Shown here in pieces: positions 29,201 through 37,434 of a stretch of 62,724 nt of DNA. The DNA lies in IMG/VR virus record IMGVR_UViG_3300037262_000044, positions 1 to 62,724 of that record, one strand, 5' to 3'. The DNA comes from a virus. Position 1 is the stretch's first letter; each line of letters starts with the position of its first letter. The notes under the pieces were generated by a model, which made no database searches, was not told the origin of the DNA, and saw only the letters and a program-made list of their open reading frames with translations. A program made the translations under genes and the position numbers.

Positions 29201-29623
29201 CTTTCCAATGCTTTGACGGTTAACGCTGCTATTTCAACATCAAGCACTCATGGGGTAAACATATCAGCCAAAAACGATTTAACCAGCCAAAGCGGAGCCG
29301 GGACTATAACGTCTTACGCGGTGCCGGGAAGCGGAAGCAATAATAACTTTCAGATATCCGCTTACATAAATATTTTATCCATTGTAACGGATATTCTACA
29401 AGTTCAAGTGACATTTACAGGGGAAGACAACGCTAGTCATACAGTGACATTCTATTCCCAGGGAGTAACGTCTGCAAATCTTACCAGTACGGGATATTAC
29501 CCGTTTCCTCCTATTTTTGTTTCAGTTAAACAAGGAACTACTATTACAGCGTCGGTGGTGTTTACAACAGGAACCGGCTCCGTAACCTATGATGCGGGAG
29601 CTATTATAACACAGATGTATTAA
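26264..29623 (+). CDS. Tail spike with signal-peptide-like N-terminus and pectate-lyase-type beta helix
   Basis: 1119 residues. Residues 1-20 look like a Sec signal peptide (basic start, Leu-rich core, then GYSQ). From about residue 447 the YGDGIHDD segment and GGAVLYFPPGRY mark the start of a pectate-lyase-3 type right-handed beta helix, which commonly binds or cuts host polysaccharide. A long Ser/Thr/Gly-rich region precedes it. The C-terminus is beta-rich. It starts 104 bases after the previous gene. A signal peptide on a virion protein is unusual. Confidence 0.8.
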   Translation: MKRLSLLLIVLTLSLVGYSQIIVYPNSGIYGVGYNRIVPLNTLWLPTGCGVPTGKTSLNAPGTNPRQAAVYTDTCGHHIYWYDPSDSGWSRIDTGGGGGGAGTVTAILISNDSLYYTTSSGNTFVAIILEQYDSTIKYVTPTQLNNSIAALPSVYNDRTDPASDSVGGSVSGSALPLRGIKDTSLDGSVTISVISNPHTIYHNFSASGGGSSPPFSDANPIAKNASDATKLFQYSLGGLTTGTTVVETIPASSYTSAGINLNQTWSGKPTLTAGLQLNSNVTYGTTNAYQIGSSGNVSTQVWSRSFNSDGQLTLSAPAGATIQGQINGVPKFEVLNTGQIQLGGYGSGAFTGTAVYAIGETSAGNLIETSLGGIIPPNIGTGVNVYAPQIPGFRRITALAPLTADTTTTTNSITIQADTASSTLTNLASYQWILNQGYTNFLWVNVKSAPYNAYGDGIHDDTYAIQMAAAACGSGGAVLYFPPGRYIVSGTIRLPYKVQVLGCGGSNAGIFNSVTPSTAFYRDSTTDITQIWSTSASDTVFVLGGSGSSISGMNIVLAPGVTATSTNVGIYGAGTSLKLKDMGVGSFYNCVDDTAAVEVTISDVFIWNPVNYGIWMQNRKNADGGDNSCIQSFFYAGNNNTRAMVRLENGGWKFMQNKWNANAGYSGEAQIGIWLEIYGSAGSTSDLNLSGNSYENISDTVIYLHASGGGIFYNAQIEGEQISTYSSTSSGVVENGLSGWKMDNCIVNEGTGAGTIGVNATDPPQTFVANLVNGYATAVTPAVSTSSFFMSNVTGLNTLLNLSGSYSGLMNAGITNTSASGYISWNVFGSGSNGAIIRTYGPSFSVSSLRNIALFSGTQNVMLGSITSGYPTNIVGGSTTPLITATGALVQFPQIASNIIDSTNFKVAVIRQSDQSIFQTNWPTFGSGGSGVTSFGTPTTSYANGATVSGTTAYLGLASSSNPGIIAGSGAQTLGATLTLSNALTVNAAISTSSTHGVNISAKNDLTSQSGAGTITSYAVPGSGSNNNFQISAYINILSIVTDILQVQVTFTGEDNASHTVTFYSQGVTSANLTSTGYYPFPPIFVSVKQGTTITASVVFTTGTGSVTYDAGAIITQMY

Positions 29624-32600
29624 TTGAAGAAACTTATTACGATACTGTTTCTTTGTCCCATTATGGCTTTCTGTCAGGATGGACAAGTCGGACCCGGAGA
29701 ATATCAAGGGGGATACATCCGACAATCGGATGGGACACTATGGGCCTACACAAATGCATTGGGTAATGTGGGTAGTGGCGGATCAGGAACTATCGGATTG
29801 CCTATTCAAGTCGTAGTATCTCCGTCGAATCTTCAGTTTGCCTATGTCGCTGGTGGATTACATGGGCTCGCCGCCATAGACGTAAATGGATATGTCTGGA
29901 CAACCGGGGACAATAGTACCTGCTCTCTGGGAAGCGGAACCAGCAGCACGGTAGCGACAAATGCCTATAAAATCACCGTGGATAGTTCTGGAAACGCCTT
30001 CAATAGCGTTGCTTCATTGGCTGCGTTTTTTGTTGGGAATGCCTATCAAGGTTGGTTAGCGATCAAATCAAACGGAACTTTATGGACTTGGGGCGGCGAT
30101 ACACTCGGAATGAAAGGAAACGGTTCTTTGGGAAATGCTTGTTCTGCTCCTGTTCAAATACTCATTCCTGGGGGTAGATTGGCTAAACAGATCATCGGGG
30201 GGGCTTATGGAATGGTTCTTTGTACCGACGGTACTGTTTTCACATGGGGCAATACCAGTTGGAGTGGTGCCGAGCTTTATTATCCACTTGGGTACACAGG
30301 CTCAGGAACGCAATACACCCTCTTACATCAAATCGCTAATGCCAGCGCTAACATAACCATGATAGCAGGCGGAAATCATTTCAACTTCGCCTTAGCTGCT
30401 AATGATACAATATGGACATGGGGGGTATATGGCAACATGATGGGCGGCATTAACTCAGGAGGTGATCCGACCGGAAACGGAGGAACCGTACCCCTGCCGG
30501 TAAATGCCCGCGATAGTATCACCGGTTATCTGGATGCCCCTGTATCGGATATCGTTACCTCGATGGGGTCCACACATATCATCACTACCAATGGAACTTT
30601 ATGGGGGTTCGGAGATCAGGCGCAAGGGGAAGTGGGAGTAGGTCCTGAATTGAATTACTACGACTCCGCTATCTCAACATGGCCGGGAACGTATGGACTG
30701 GCTCTCATTAAGCACCCCGTACAGGTCACCTATAAAACGAACTGGACGAATATTTATTCCGGGGCTACCTTTCAAAGATACGTAGTTGTCAAAGATGCCT
30801 TGGATTCTCTCTATGCCTGCGGACGAAACAAAGGAACAGTTGTCATCAATGGTATCAATGGGGGGGATCTAAGCGGCAATCAGGGCAGCAGCTATCCGAA
30901 TGGCTGGGATGTGCCGACAATTGCGCCGGTTAGCTTATGGGCTATCGGGGGGCAAGGAGGGCCATGGAAATCAATGGCCAAGTATTGCGCCTTCAATCCG
31001 ACAGCTACTTATTGTTCCAATTACACCCCGCCCGCCGAAAGCCCACCCGTCGCCAATGCCGGGGGTAACCAGAGCATCAGCGGCACCACTACCACGCTCA
31101 ACGGATCATCCAGTACAGCAACCTATCACATTTCTTATTGGATGTGGACTCAGGTATCTGGACCAACCGCAGCCAAAATTCAAGTCTCCGGCGCGTCCAT
31201 TACCTCAGTATCTAACCTGACTACGGGCACCTACGTTTTTAAATTGGGCATTACGGACAACGAGTGGGATAGCAGTTCGGCCACGATGAACGTAGTAGTG
31301 AACTCCACCACACAGACCAATTTTTACTTCTCCGGCGCCGGGTCCGGCACCTCCTGCACATCTGGTGCGCCGTGTGCAATTTCTTATCTTTCCAGTGCCG
31401 GGATTACTTCCGGGGATACAGTAAGCCTTAATCGTGGCGATGTCTTTTATACCGAGATCATCCCTGTGTCAGGGGTGTACTATACCGCTTATGGGACCGG
31501 AGCCATGCCAAAGGTATTGGGCATGACCGCGCTATCTTTTACGAACGTGAGCGGTAACGAGTACCAGGCCACCTATTCCGGGGTTACTCCGCAGCTACTG
31601 GTCATGGACGGCTACCTGAAGAGCATAGCCATGACACCGAATAAAAGCAGCCCGGCCTTTGTTTTCGCGCCCGCTTCCAGCAGTACGACCACGGTATATG
31701 ATGCTGTCAACGCACCCAAAGCGCCGGTAGGTACCAAATTGGTCGTCTACAGCAGCGCCTATACCCGGGATACCTGTAGAGTGACAGGCCAGACATCGAC
31801 GATCCTGACTGTCGCGCCGGCCGTCAGTTATGTCAATGTCGGCGGTGACGGCTGGCGGATACTGAATAATTTCCCGGATAGCGCCTTCGAATGGCAGGAT
31901 ACCAACAGTGTGATCCGGATGAACCTGCCCGGCGGAACGTCCGGTCACACGTTCTCCGTTCCCAACCAGGGATACGTCATCAAATCGACGGCCTCTAACT
32001 TTACGATTGATCACTGGGATATCCAGGGAGCTGATACAGCCTTGGTTCTCCTATCGTCAGGTAGTAATATCTCCTTCACCAATGACAGCCTGTTATACGG
32101 CTTTGACGGGATATGGAGTCTCGCGTATAATGTGAAAGTAAAAAACTGCTTCATCGGCCGCATCACCGATAATGGCTTCACGTCGTATGGGAATACCGCC
32201 ATTAAAGACAGTATTCTATCCTCAACCTTCCTGGATATCGGCATGACCGTGGGTATGGGCGGCAGTAGCGCAGCCGGCCAGTATATGGCTATCAATACCA
32301 TCTACAACCAACCCAGTACCTATGCCGGTGCCGGGGATAGCACGGTCGTTAAATACTGCAGCATCAATTATGTTGGCTATATGCCCATTTATTTCTCCGG
32401 CAACAACTCGCATGCGGATAGTAACAGTGTGGGCAATTATGACCAAAATCACGAGGACGGAGGCGGCATTTATATGCACGAGCATGCGGTAGTCGCCTTC
32501 CCGATCAAAAGCACCATCGCCGGAAATTATATCTATAAGGGCGGCAGCATCATGTCTCAGGACGGCACCACTACCGGGCCGCTAACTAACGGGGTATATC

Positions 32601-33202
32601 TGGATGCATCCAGGGATAGCGTCCTGGTCTCTTATAATACCGTCGACACCGTTGATAATGCCTCCTACTATAATCATGGTCCCGGAAACTCCTTCCTGTA
32701 TAATACCAGTCTCGGAAGCGCCCTGGAAGAGTTCGAGTCCTTTGAATTCAGCGGGGGCCCGACGATTACAGGGTTGAAAGTCAAGCACAATATCTTCTCT
32801 GGGAATACTTCCGGCTCCCAGGTTATCCACTTAGAAACTGTTAATAACGACATCACCACCTTCGGGACGATTGACAGCAATTATTTCAATCATTCCTCCA
32901 ATTCGACCGCTTTCTACAAAAAGGATAATACCGGCGGCGGGGTAAGTATGTCCTTCTCAGCCTGGAAAACGACCTACACGGGTTATGACCAGCACAGCAG
33001 CTTCCAGCAATGGCCCTTCACCCTGATTGGGGTTCCGGGGACGGCTTCTCAGACGATCTGGCTTCCCGGTATTTATGTAACGCCCGGCGGTCTGGTCTAT
33101 GGAAGTTTTGTCTTACCTTCCTATCAAAGTACGCTCGGGTCACTTCAAAGTTCGGGGACTCGAATTAGAATCAAAACCGTCTCGTCAATGGGACACCCAT
33201 AA
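29624..33202 (+). CDS. RCC1-propeller / PKD / beta-helix spike protein
   Basis: 1192 residues from a TTG codon directly after the previous stop. Residues 1-18 look like a signal peptide ending FCQ. Residues ~25-450 hold several RCC1-type propeller repeats (LWTWGGDTLG, TVFTWGNT, IWTWGVYG, LWGFGDQAQGEVG). Residues ~472-560 are a PKD-like domain (PPVANAGGNQSIS...VFKLGITDN). From ~565 to the end a right-handed beta helix follows. Probably a second receptor-binding or glycan-active spike. I find no clear catalytic site. Confidence 0.75.
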   Translation: MKKLITILFLCPIMAFCQDGQVGPGEYQGGYIRQSDGTLWAYTNALGNVGSGGSGTIGLPIQVVVSPSNLQFAYVAGGLHGLAAIDVNGYVWTTGDNSTCSLGSGTSSTVATNAYKITVDSSGNAFNSVASLAAFFVGNAYQGWLAIKSNGTLWTWGGDTLGMKGNGSLGNACSAPVQILIPGGRLAKQIIGGAYGMVLCTDGTVFTWGNTSWSGAELYYPLGYTGSGTQYTLLHQIANASANITMIAGGNHFNFALAANDTIWTWGVYGNMMGGINSGGDPTGNGGTVPLPVNARDSITGYLDAPVSDIVTSMGSTHIITTNGTLWGFGDQAQGEVGVGPELNYYDSAISTWPGTYGLALIKHPVQVTYKTNWTNIYSGATFQRYVVVKDALDSLYACGRNKGTVVINGINGGDLSGNQGSSYPNGWDVPTIAPVSLWAIGGQGGPWKSMAKYCAFNPTATYCSNYTPPAESPPVANAGGNQSISGTTTTLNGSSSTATYHISYWMWTQVSGPTAAKIQVSGASITSVSNLTTGTYVFKLGITDNEWDSSSATMNVVVNSTTQTNFYFSGAGSGTSCTSGAPCAISYLSSAGITSGDTVSLNRGDVFYTEIIPVSGVYYTAYGTGAMPKVLGMTALSFTNVSGNEYQATYSGVTPQLLVMDGYLKSIAMTPNKSSPAFVFAPASSSTTTVYDAVNAPKAPVGTKLVVYSSAYTRDTCRVTGQTSTILTVAPAVSYVNVGGDGWRILNNFPDSAFEWQDTNSVIRMNLPGGTSGHTFSVPNQGYVIKSTASNFTIDHWDIQGADTALVLLSSGSNISFTNDSLLYGFDGIWSLAYNVKVKNCFIGRITDNGFTSYGNTAIKDSILSSTFLDIGMTVGMGGSSAAGQYMAINTIYNQPSTYAGAGDSTVVKYCSINYVGYMPIYFSGNNSHADSNSVGNYDQNHEDGGGIYMHEHAVVAFPIKSTIAGNYIYKGGSIMSQDGTTTGPLTNGVYLDASRDSVLVSYNTVDTVDNASYYNHGPGNSFLYNTSLGSALEEFESFEFSGGPTITGLKVKHNIFSGNTSGSQVIHLETVNNDITTFGTIDSNYFNHSSNSTAFYKKDNTGGGVSMSFSAWKTTYTGYDQHSSFQQWPFTLIGVPGTASQTIWLPGIYVTPGGLVYGSFVLPSYQSTLGSLQSSGTRIRIKTVSSMGHP

Positions 33203-33214
33203 AAAATAAAAAAT

Positions 33215-34111
33215 ATGCCTACGGTATCTACTTCAACGATTTCGATCATCCCGGCTCCGGGAATGGCCGCGGAAACGGCTAACATCATGACATATGAATA
33301 TACGGGATATGAGCCGGGCCAGCCGGTGGTATTGATTATTGGCAGCCCCGGCGCGGGGGAAATTGGGACCAATGCCGCTCTTATGCTCAATGCCGGCCCT
33401 TTTACAGCTTTAAAACAGGGAGTGGATTTGGGACTTCCCGGTATCGTCTGCGTAGAGATTCAGAACACAGAACAAGATCCAAGGCCGAAGGAAATGCAGG
33501 GCATGATAAACGCCCTGAAAGCAATATATACCAATATCGTCGCTATCGGAGTCACCGGGTACTCACGTTCCGGGCAGGACTGGGATTGGTTCGCAGGGTT
33601 TGCCGAAACGGATCTTGCAGAAATTAAGTTCATGTTCGAGATCAGTTCGGAAGGACCCGTTATCGGAGAGGCCGGCCTTCCTGGGTCATGGGAGCCTGCG
33701 TGGTTCTTACAATCCGGCGTTCAGTGGTGGGGCGTATGCGGGGATCAGGATTCGTTCTACAATTCGAATTCCAATTCCATGCTTCCGCGTTATAACCAGC
33801 TTAAAGCCGTGGCACCCAATCAGGCCTATTTTACCGTCATGCCGGGCTTGGGACATTCCGGCGCGGTCTGGAATACAGCCTATGCGGTGGGCGGAGTAAA
33901 GAACGCGGCCGGTCAGGATTTCTGGACATGGGCTGCCTCTTTTGCTCCCGCTGTTGTTGCACCTCCGGTTGTTGTCGCTCCTGCCGCTGGACTGCAATTG
34001 GTATCAGCTACAACCGCTCAATTAGCGCTGGTAACGCCTACAGCTGGCCTTACTTACTTCAATTCAACGACTGGAAAAATAACCGTCGGTAACGGGACGA
34101 TCTGGCAATGA
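33215..34111 (+). CDS. Alpha/beta-hydrolase-like tail protein
   Basis: 298 residues. A nucleophile-elbow-like GYSRSG holds Ser117. A later GDQDS and GLGHSG supply plausible Asp and His for a triad. The elbow is G-x-S-x-S rather than G-x-S-x-G. After a Pro/Val-rich linker (about 246-262) the last ~40 residues form a small module (PTAGLTYFNSTTGKIT) seen at the ends of Bacteroidota fibre proteins. Could be a virion esterase acting on acetylated host polysaccharide. Confidence 0.65.
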   Translation: MPTVSTSTISIIPAPGMAAETANIMTYEYTGYEPGQPVVLIIGSPGAGEIGTNAALMLNAGPFTALKQGVDLGLPGIVCVEIQNTEQDPRPKEMQGMINALKAIYTNIVAIGVTGYSRSGQDWDWFAGFAETDLAEIKFMFEISSEGPVIGEAGLPGSWEPAWFLQSGVQWWGVCGDQDSFYNSNSNSMLPRYNQLKAVAPNQAYFTVMPGLGHSGAVWNTAYAVGGVKNAAGQDFWTWAASFAPAVVAPPVVVAPAAGLQLVSATTAQLALVTPTAGLTYFNSTTGKITVGNGTIWQ

Positions 34112-34473
34112 AAGACAAGGTCAATCAATATGATCTTTTGCGGGAAATGATTGCTGGATTGCGGCGCGAGATGGCACTCAAAGATCAACAGTTGATATTG
34201 CAGGCTAAGGAATATGAACGCCGGTTGCTGGACCTAAATCATGAAAATGACAGGATTAAAGAGGTTCAAAAGTTGTCGGTATTAAGAGAGGTTTTCGATC
34301 GGGAAACGGGTAACATAAACGCTAAAACGCAGATCAATACCGACTACATCAATACGGTGAAAGGGAAGGGAACCGGGATGAATTCCTTGTGGGTGATTGC
34401 AGTGGCGGCAGTTTTAGGGATATGCGCCGTTGTGACGGTGATAATCGTAATCCTGACTTACCTGAAAAAATAG
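34108..34473 (+). CDS. Coiled-coil membrane protein
   Basis: 121 residues. Residues 8-60 form a charged coiled coil; residues 92-118 form one membrane segment near the C-terminus. Its start overlaps the upstream stop. The shape (coil plus C-terminal anchor) and its position before the lysis genes allow a spanin- or holin-related role, but no lysis motif is visible. Confidence 0.6.
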   Translation: MKDKVNQYDLLREMIAGLRREMALKDQQLILQAKEYERRLLDLNHENDRIKEVQKLSVLREVFDRETGNINAKTQINTDYINTVKGKGTGMNSLWVIAVAAVLGICAVVTVIIVILTYLKK

Positions 34474-34487
34474 TATTTTTAGAAATC

Positions 34488-34739
34488 ATGAAACCGAAGC
34501 TAACAGAAAAGGAAGCCCTTCAGAAAGCGATCAGCGAGGCGGTGAAATACCTGACCCGCGAACAGAAAAAGAAAGTGTTGGAGCAGATCCGGCTCCTGCG
34601 GGGGGAATGGAATGGCGAACTGAATGAAGGGATTGCCCTCCTGACACTCGAACAGTGTAAGGCTGTCCTGGAATTCATCGCGCTGATGCCGGGCGAAGGA
34701 AAGGGCAGGATTTATCCGGAAGACAAACCGCTTTTATAA
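34488..34739 (+). CDS. Hypothetical helical protein
   Basis: 83 residues from the ATG at 34488; the frame is open earlier inside the previous gene. It is highly charged and helical (KEALQKAISEAVKYL). No family recognised. Confidence 0.6.
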   Translation: MKPKLTEKEALQKAISEAVKYLTREQKKKVLEQIRLLRGEWNGELNEGIALLTLEQCKAVLEFIALMPGEGKGRIYPEDKPLL

Positions 34740-34760
34740 ACCTTTAAAAAATAAACCTTT

Positions 34761-34973
34761 ATGGGCTGGTGTATTAAATCAACCGATGGTCAGTACATTT
34801 CCGGCATGGAAGACGGAGAGGCGCAATGGACAGACGATTTTCAAAAATCCTGGTGGTGGGACTGCGAGGATGACGCGCAGTGGTACATTGATGAAAACGA
34901 CATCGAGGACGCAGATCCCGAGGATTCCAATGGCTCCAGCCCTCCCGGTAATGGTCAACCAGGCAAGCCGTGA
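34761..34973 (+). CDS. Small acidic hypothetical protein
   Basis: 70 residues, very acidic and Trp-rich (WWWDCEDDAQWY), with a Ser/Pro/Gly-rich tail. No family recognised. Next start overlaps its stop (GTGA). Confidence 0.6.
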   Translation: MGWCIKSTDGQYISGMEDGEAQWTDDFQKSWWWDCEDDAQWYIDENDIEDADPEDSNGSSPPGNGQPGKP

Positions 34974-35365
34974 GGAACCGGATAGCCGAGGCGCTGATGT
35001 TTCTCAGTTGGCCCGTCTGCCTCATTCACCGGTATTGGCAAAGCGCCCCCTATCACCCGGTTAGATGGGTGGTTTATGACAAAACCGTGTTGGAGGATTT
35101 CAGATGGCCGATTTATCATGTTGAGCTTTGGCTGTCCGCTGTTTTTGTTCTTTTGGCCTGGTTAATCTCTACCTGCAAAACGCCGACCCTTCGAATTCTA
35201 CTCTTGGCGAACCTCTTGATCAGTGTGGTAGACATTGTGCATTACTGGCTCTTTTTCCGGCGCAACGAATGGTTTTTAGGTGGAGAGGGCACGGTAATGG
35301 TAGTAGCAACGGTTATAATTACTTACAATGCTTCAACAACAAAAAGACATGAAAAAGCCCGTTGA
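34970..35365 (+). CDS. Multi-pass membrane protein
   Basis: 131 residues from a GTG start. About four hydrophobic segments (near 10-25, 48-66, 72-90 and 105-122). Possibly part of the lysis region or a host-envelope modifier. No family recognised. Confidence 0.6.
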   Translation: MRNRIAEALMFLSWPVCLIHRYWQSAPYHPVRWVVYDKTVLEDFRWPIYHVELWLSAVFVLLAWLISTCKTPTLRILLLANLLISVVDIVHYWLFFRRNEWFLGGEGTVMVVATVIITYNASTTKRHEKAR

Positions 35366-35633
35366 GTGGTGGCACCTTATCTTTCAGACAGCCTTATTCG
35401 TCGCCGCTTTGGGGGGAATGTTGTGGAATTTTTCGACAAATACCCAGCAACAGAAAGATGACATCCTATTCCTGAAACAGCGAATGGACAATCTGGAACA
35501 CGTCCGGCACGATGACTTCCTTTTGCAGAAAGCAGACATGGATGAATTGAAGGGGAACATCAAGGAGTTGAATCAGAAAGTGGATGATGTAAGGGTTATT
35601 TTGCAAAATAAAGTTGACCGGCAAAACAAATAA
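35349..35633 (+). CDS. Membrane-anchored coiled-coil protein
   Basis: 94 residues from the ATG at 35349; an in-frame ATG at 35328 is possible. Residues 8-26 are hydrophobic and the rest is a coiled coil (DDILFLKQRMDNLE and ELNQKVDDV). An N-terminal anchor plus coil is common in phage lysis accessory proteins and inner-membrane spanins. Confidence 0.6.
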   Translation: MKKPVEWWHLIFQTALFVAALGGMLWNFSTNTQQQKDDILFLKQRMDNLEHVRHDDFLLQKADMDELKGNIKELNQKVDDVRVILQNKVDRQNK

Positions 35634-35637
35634 AAAT

Positions 35638-36267
35638 ATGGCGTCAGGCATCGATTATACTAGGTATTTGGGGAAAAAATTCAACCGTCTGACAGTCTTG
35701 TCTTTTGAGATGAAATGGGATGGCTGTATTTTTATGGCAGAATGCGAATGTGGAATAAAAAAATGGTATGATGCCGGCAGTGTGCTCACTGGACATACCA
35801 AATCTTGCGGGTGCCTAAAAATAGAAATTGCCACCAAACGAATGACTACTCACGGAAATTCTTCGCACCCCCTAAGAGGAGTAATGGCAAGCATGTATTC
35901 CAGATGTTACTGCGAAAAACATGGGTCATACCCGAATTATGGCGGTAGAGGAATTGGCATCTGCCAAGAATGGTTGGATAATTTTTTGCTCTTTTTTGAA
36001 TGGGCAATAAGGAACGGATGGGAAAGAGGACTTCAAATTGATAGGATAGATAATGACAAGGATTATGGTCCAGAAAATTGCAGAATAGTTACCAGGCATC
36101 AGCAAAACAGAAATAAAAGGAATAATATCAACATCACATTCAACGGTGAAACGAAGTGTCTTAAGGATTGGGCTGATCAAATAGGAATTAATAGCTGTGC
36201 ATTGAAATACAGGCTAAAGACGTGGGATTTAGAAAGGGCCATGACAACCCCTAACTTGCAGCATTAA
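35638..36267 (+). CDS. HNH/AP2-type homing endonuclease
   Basis: 209 residues from the ATG at 35638. The N-terminal part has a Cys pair pattern (CECG and CGCL) of a zinc ribbon. The centre carries YPNYGGRGIGICQEW and LQIDRIDNDKDYGPENCR, the core of a common phage HNH family. The C-terminal INITFNGETKCLKDWADQIG is an AP2-like DNA-binding segment. It is a paralogue of 58513-59154. It sits inside the lysis region without breaking a gene. Confidence 0.85.
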   Translation: MASGIDYTRYLGKKFNRLTVLSFEMKWDGCIFMAECECGIKKWYDAGSVLTGHTKSCGCLKIEIATKRMTTHGNSSHPLRGVMASMYSRCYCEKHGSYPNYGGRGIGICQEWLDNFLLFFEWAIRNGWERGLQIDRIDNDKDYGPENCRIVTRHQQNRNKRNNINITFNGETKCLKDWADQIGINSCALKYRLKTWDLERAMTTPNLQH

Positions 36268-36309
36268 GCCGATAGGGCGAAATAGATTTTTTAACTTAAA
36301 CAATATACA

Positions 36310-36744
36310 ATGACACAGGACAATTTATTGAGCTTTCTCCGGGCGCTTTTGATTATGGTCGGCTCCTATGTGGTCGGGCACAATGTTTTCGGACATCCCG
36401 TTGACTCTTCGACCTGGCAGATCATCGCTGGGGCCATCGTTACGGTTGCCAGTACTATATGGGGGATAGCGGCCAAAACTTCCAATATCGAAGGGATTGA
36501 AAGCGCCGTCCGATCTGTCATCACCTCGGTCGGAGGATTGTTCGTATCCGCCGGTGTACTCTCGGGAGATAACCTGAATGCTATTCTCGGGCTGGTGACC
36601 GCTATTGCCCCGGCTCTGCAAAGCGCCCTGAGCAAATCTAAGAACCAGCAGATTGCAGCAGGGACGGTCACGCCCACGGCCACCGGAAAGGCAACAACTG
36701 CAGTTCAGGGCACCCCTCCATCCCTTTCATCGGCAACGAAATGA
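36310..36744 (+). CDS. Holin-like membrane protein
   Basis: 144 residues. Hydrophobic segments at about 8-22, 36-55 and 70-105, then a Thr/Ala/Pro-rich hydrophilic tail. Position one to three genes before the endolysin makes it the best holin candidate. No named holin family recognised. Confidence 0.6.
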   Translation: MTQDNLLSFLRALLIMVGSYVVGHNVFGHPVDSSTWQIIAGAIVTVASTIWGIAAKTSNIEGIESAVRSVITSVGGLFVSAGVLSGDNLNAILGLVTAIAPALQSALSKSKNQQIAAGTVTPTATGKATTAVQGTPPSLSSATK

Positions 36745-36860
36745 CAGAGCGCGACCAAAAGATCGTACTTTTGGTCATCCTCGGGTGCGTCGGGATCGTC
36801 GGCCTCGGGGCGGTGATCGGCTACCTGTTAGGCCTTGTTTTTGATTCGCCCTTTCGATAA
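36741..36860 (+). CDS. Very small membrane protein
   Basis: 39 residues, starting in the stop of the previous gene (ATGA). Residues 8-33 are a single hydrophobic Gly-rich segment (VGIVGLGAVIGYLLG). Could be a small holin or antiholin. It encodes no other feature. Confidence 0.55.
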   Translation: MTERDQKIVLLVILGCVGIVGLGAVIGYLLGLVFDSPFR

Positions 36861-36885
36861 TTATTCACACATAAAATTCAAACAA

Positions 36886-37416
36886 ATGGGATTATTTTCA
36901 AAAACCGGCTTCTTTGGCAAAATATGGGGCGGCATCAAAAGTGCGGTATCCACAGTTTTCAAAGACGCGCAGGTTGAGTTTTTACCCGAAATCATTACGA
37001 TCACCGAGGACATTAACCAAGCGGTTAATTCCGGAGTGGTCGAAGACATTGTGGCCGCCCTCAGTCCTGAACTCGCAGGGGTGCCCGCGGCGATTTTAAA
37101 AGGCGCCCAGATATTAGGCCCTAAGATTTTGGCAACCGAGTTGGGGTTGGAAGCCTTGGGAGAGGCCCCGACAGAGGCAGCAACAGCGGCCTGGGTACAG
37201 TCCGTTATTGCCGCCTATGCAAAAGCGTCCATTGCCACTACGTCTAAAATCTGGATCAGCTTGGCGACCTCCCTTACCGTTCTGTATAACCAGGGGAAAG
37301 CAGAGAACGCCACATGGAACGAGTGGGAAAATCTCGCTCAGCAGGCCTTTAACCAGGTTCAGGCCGCTATTGCCGCCGCTAAAGCTAATCCGGCGAATGC
37401 GACTGCGGCTTCTTAA
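36886..37416 (+). CDS. Hypothetical Ala-rich protein in the lysis region
   Basis: 176 residues from the ATG at 36886; the frame extends upstream without need. Start MGLFSKTGFFGKIWGGIKSA is amphipathic. The rest is Ala-rich and helical. Common as an unknown protein beside endolysins in Bacteroidota phages. Membrane association possible. Confidence 0.6.
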   Translation: MGLFSKTGFFGKIWGGIKSAVSTVFKDAQVEFLPEIITITEDINQAVNSGVVEDIVAALSPELAGVPAAILKGAQILGPKILATELGLEALGEAPTEAATAAWVQSVIAAYAKASIATTSKIWISLATSLTVLYNQGKAENATWNEWENLAQQAFNQVQAAIAAAKANPANATAAS

Positions 37417-37434
37417 CCTCAAAATCTTTGTAAC

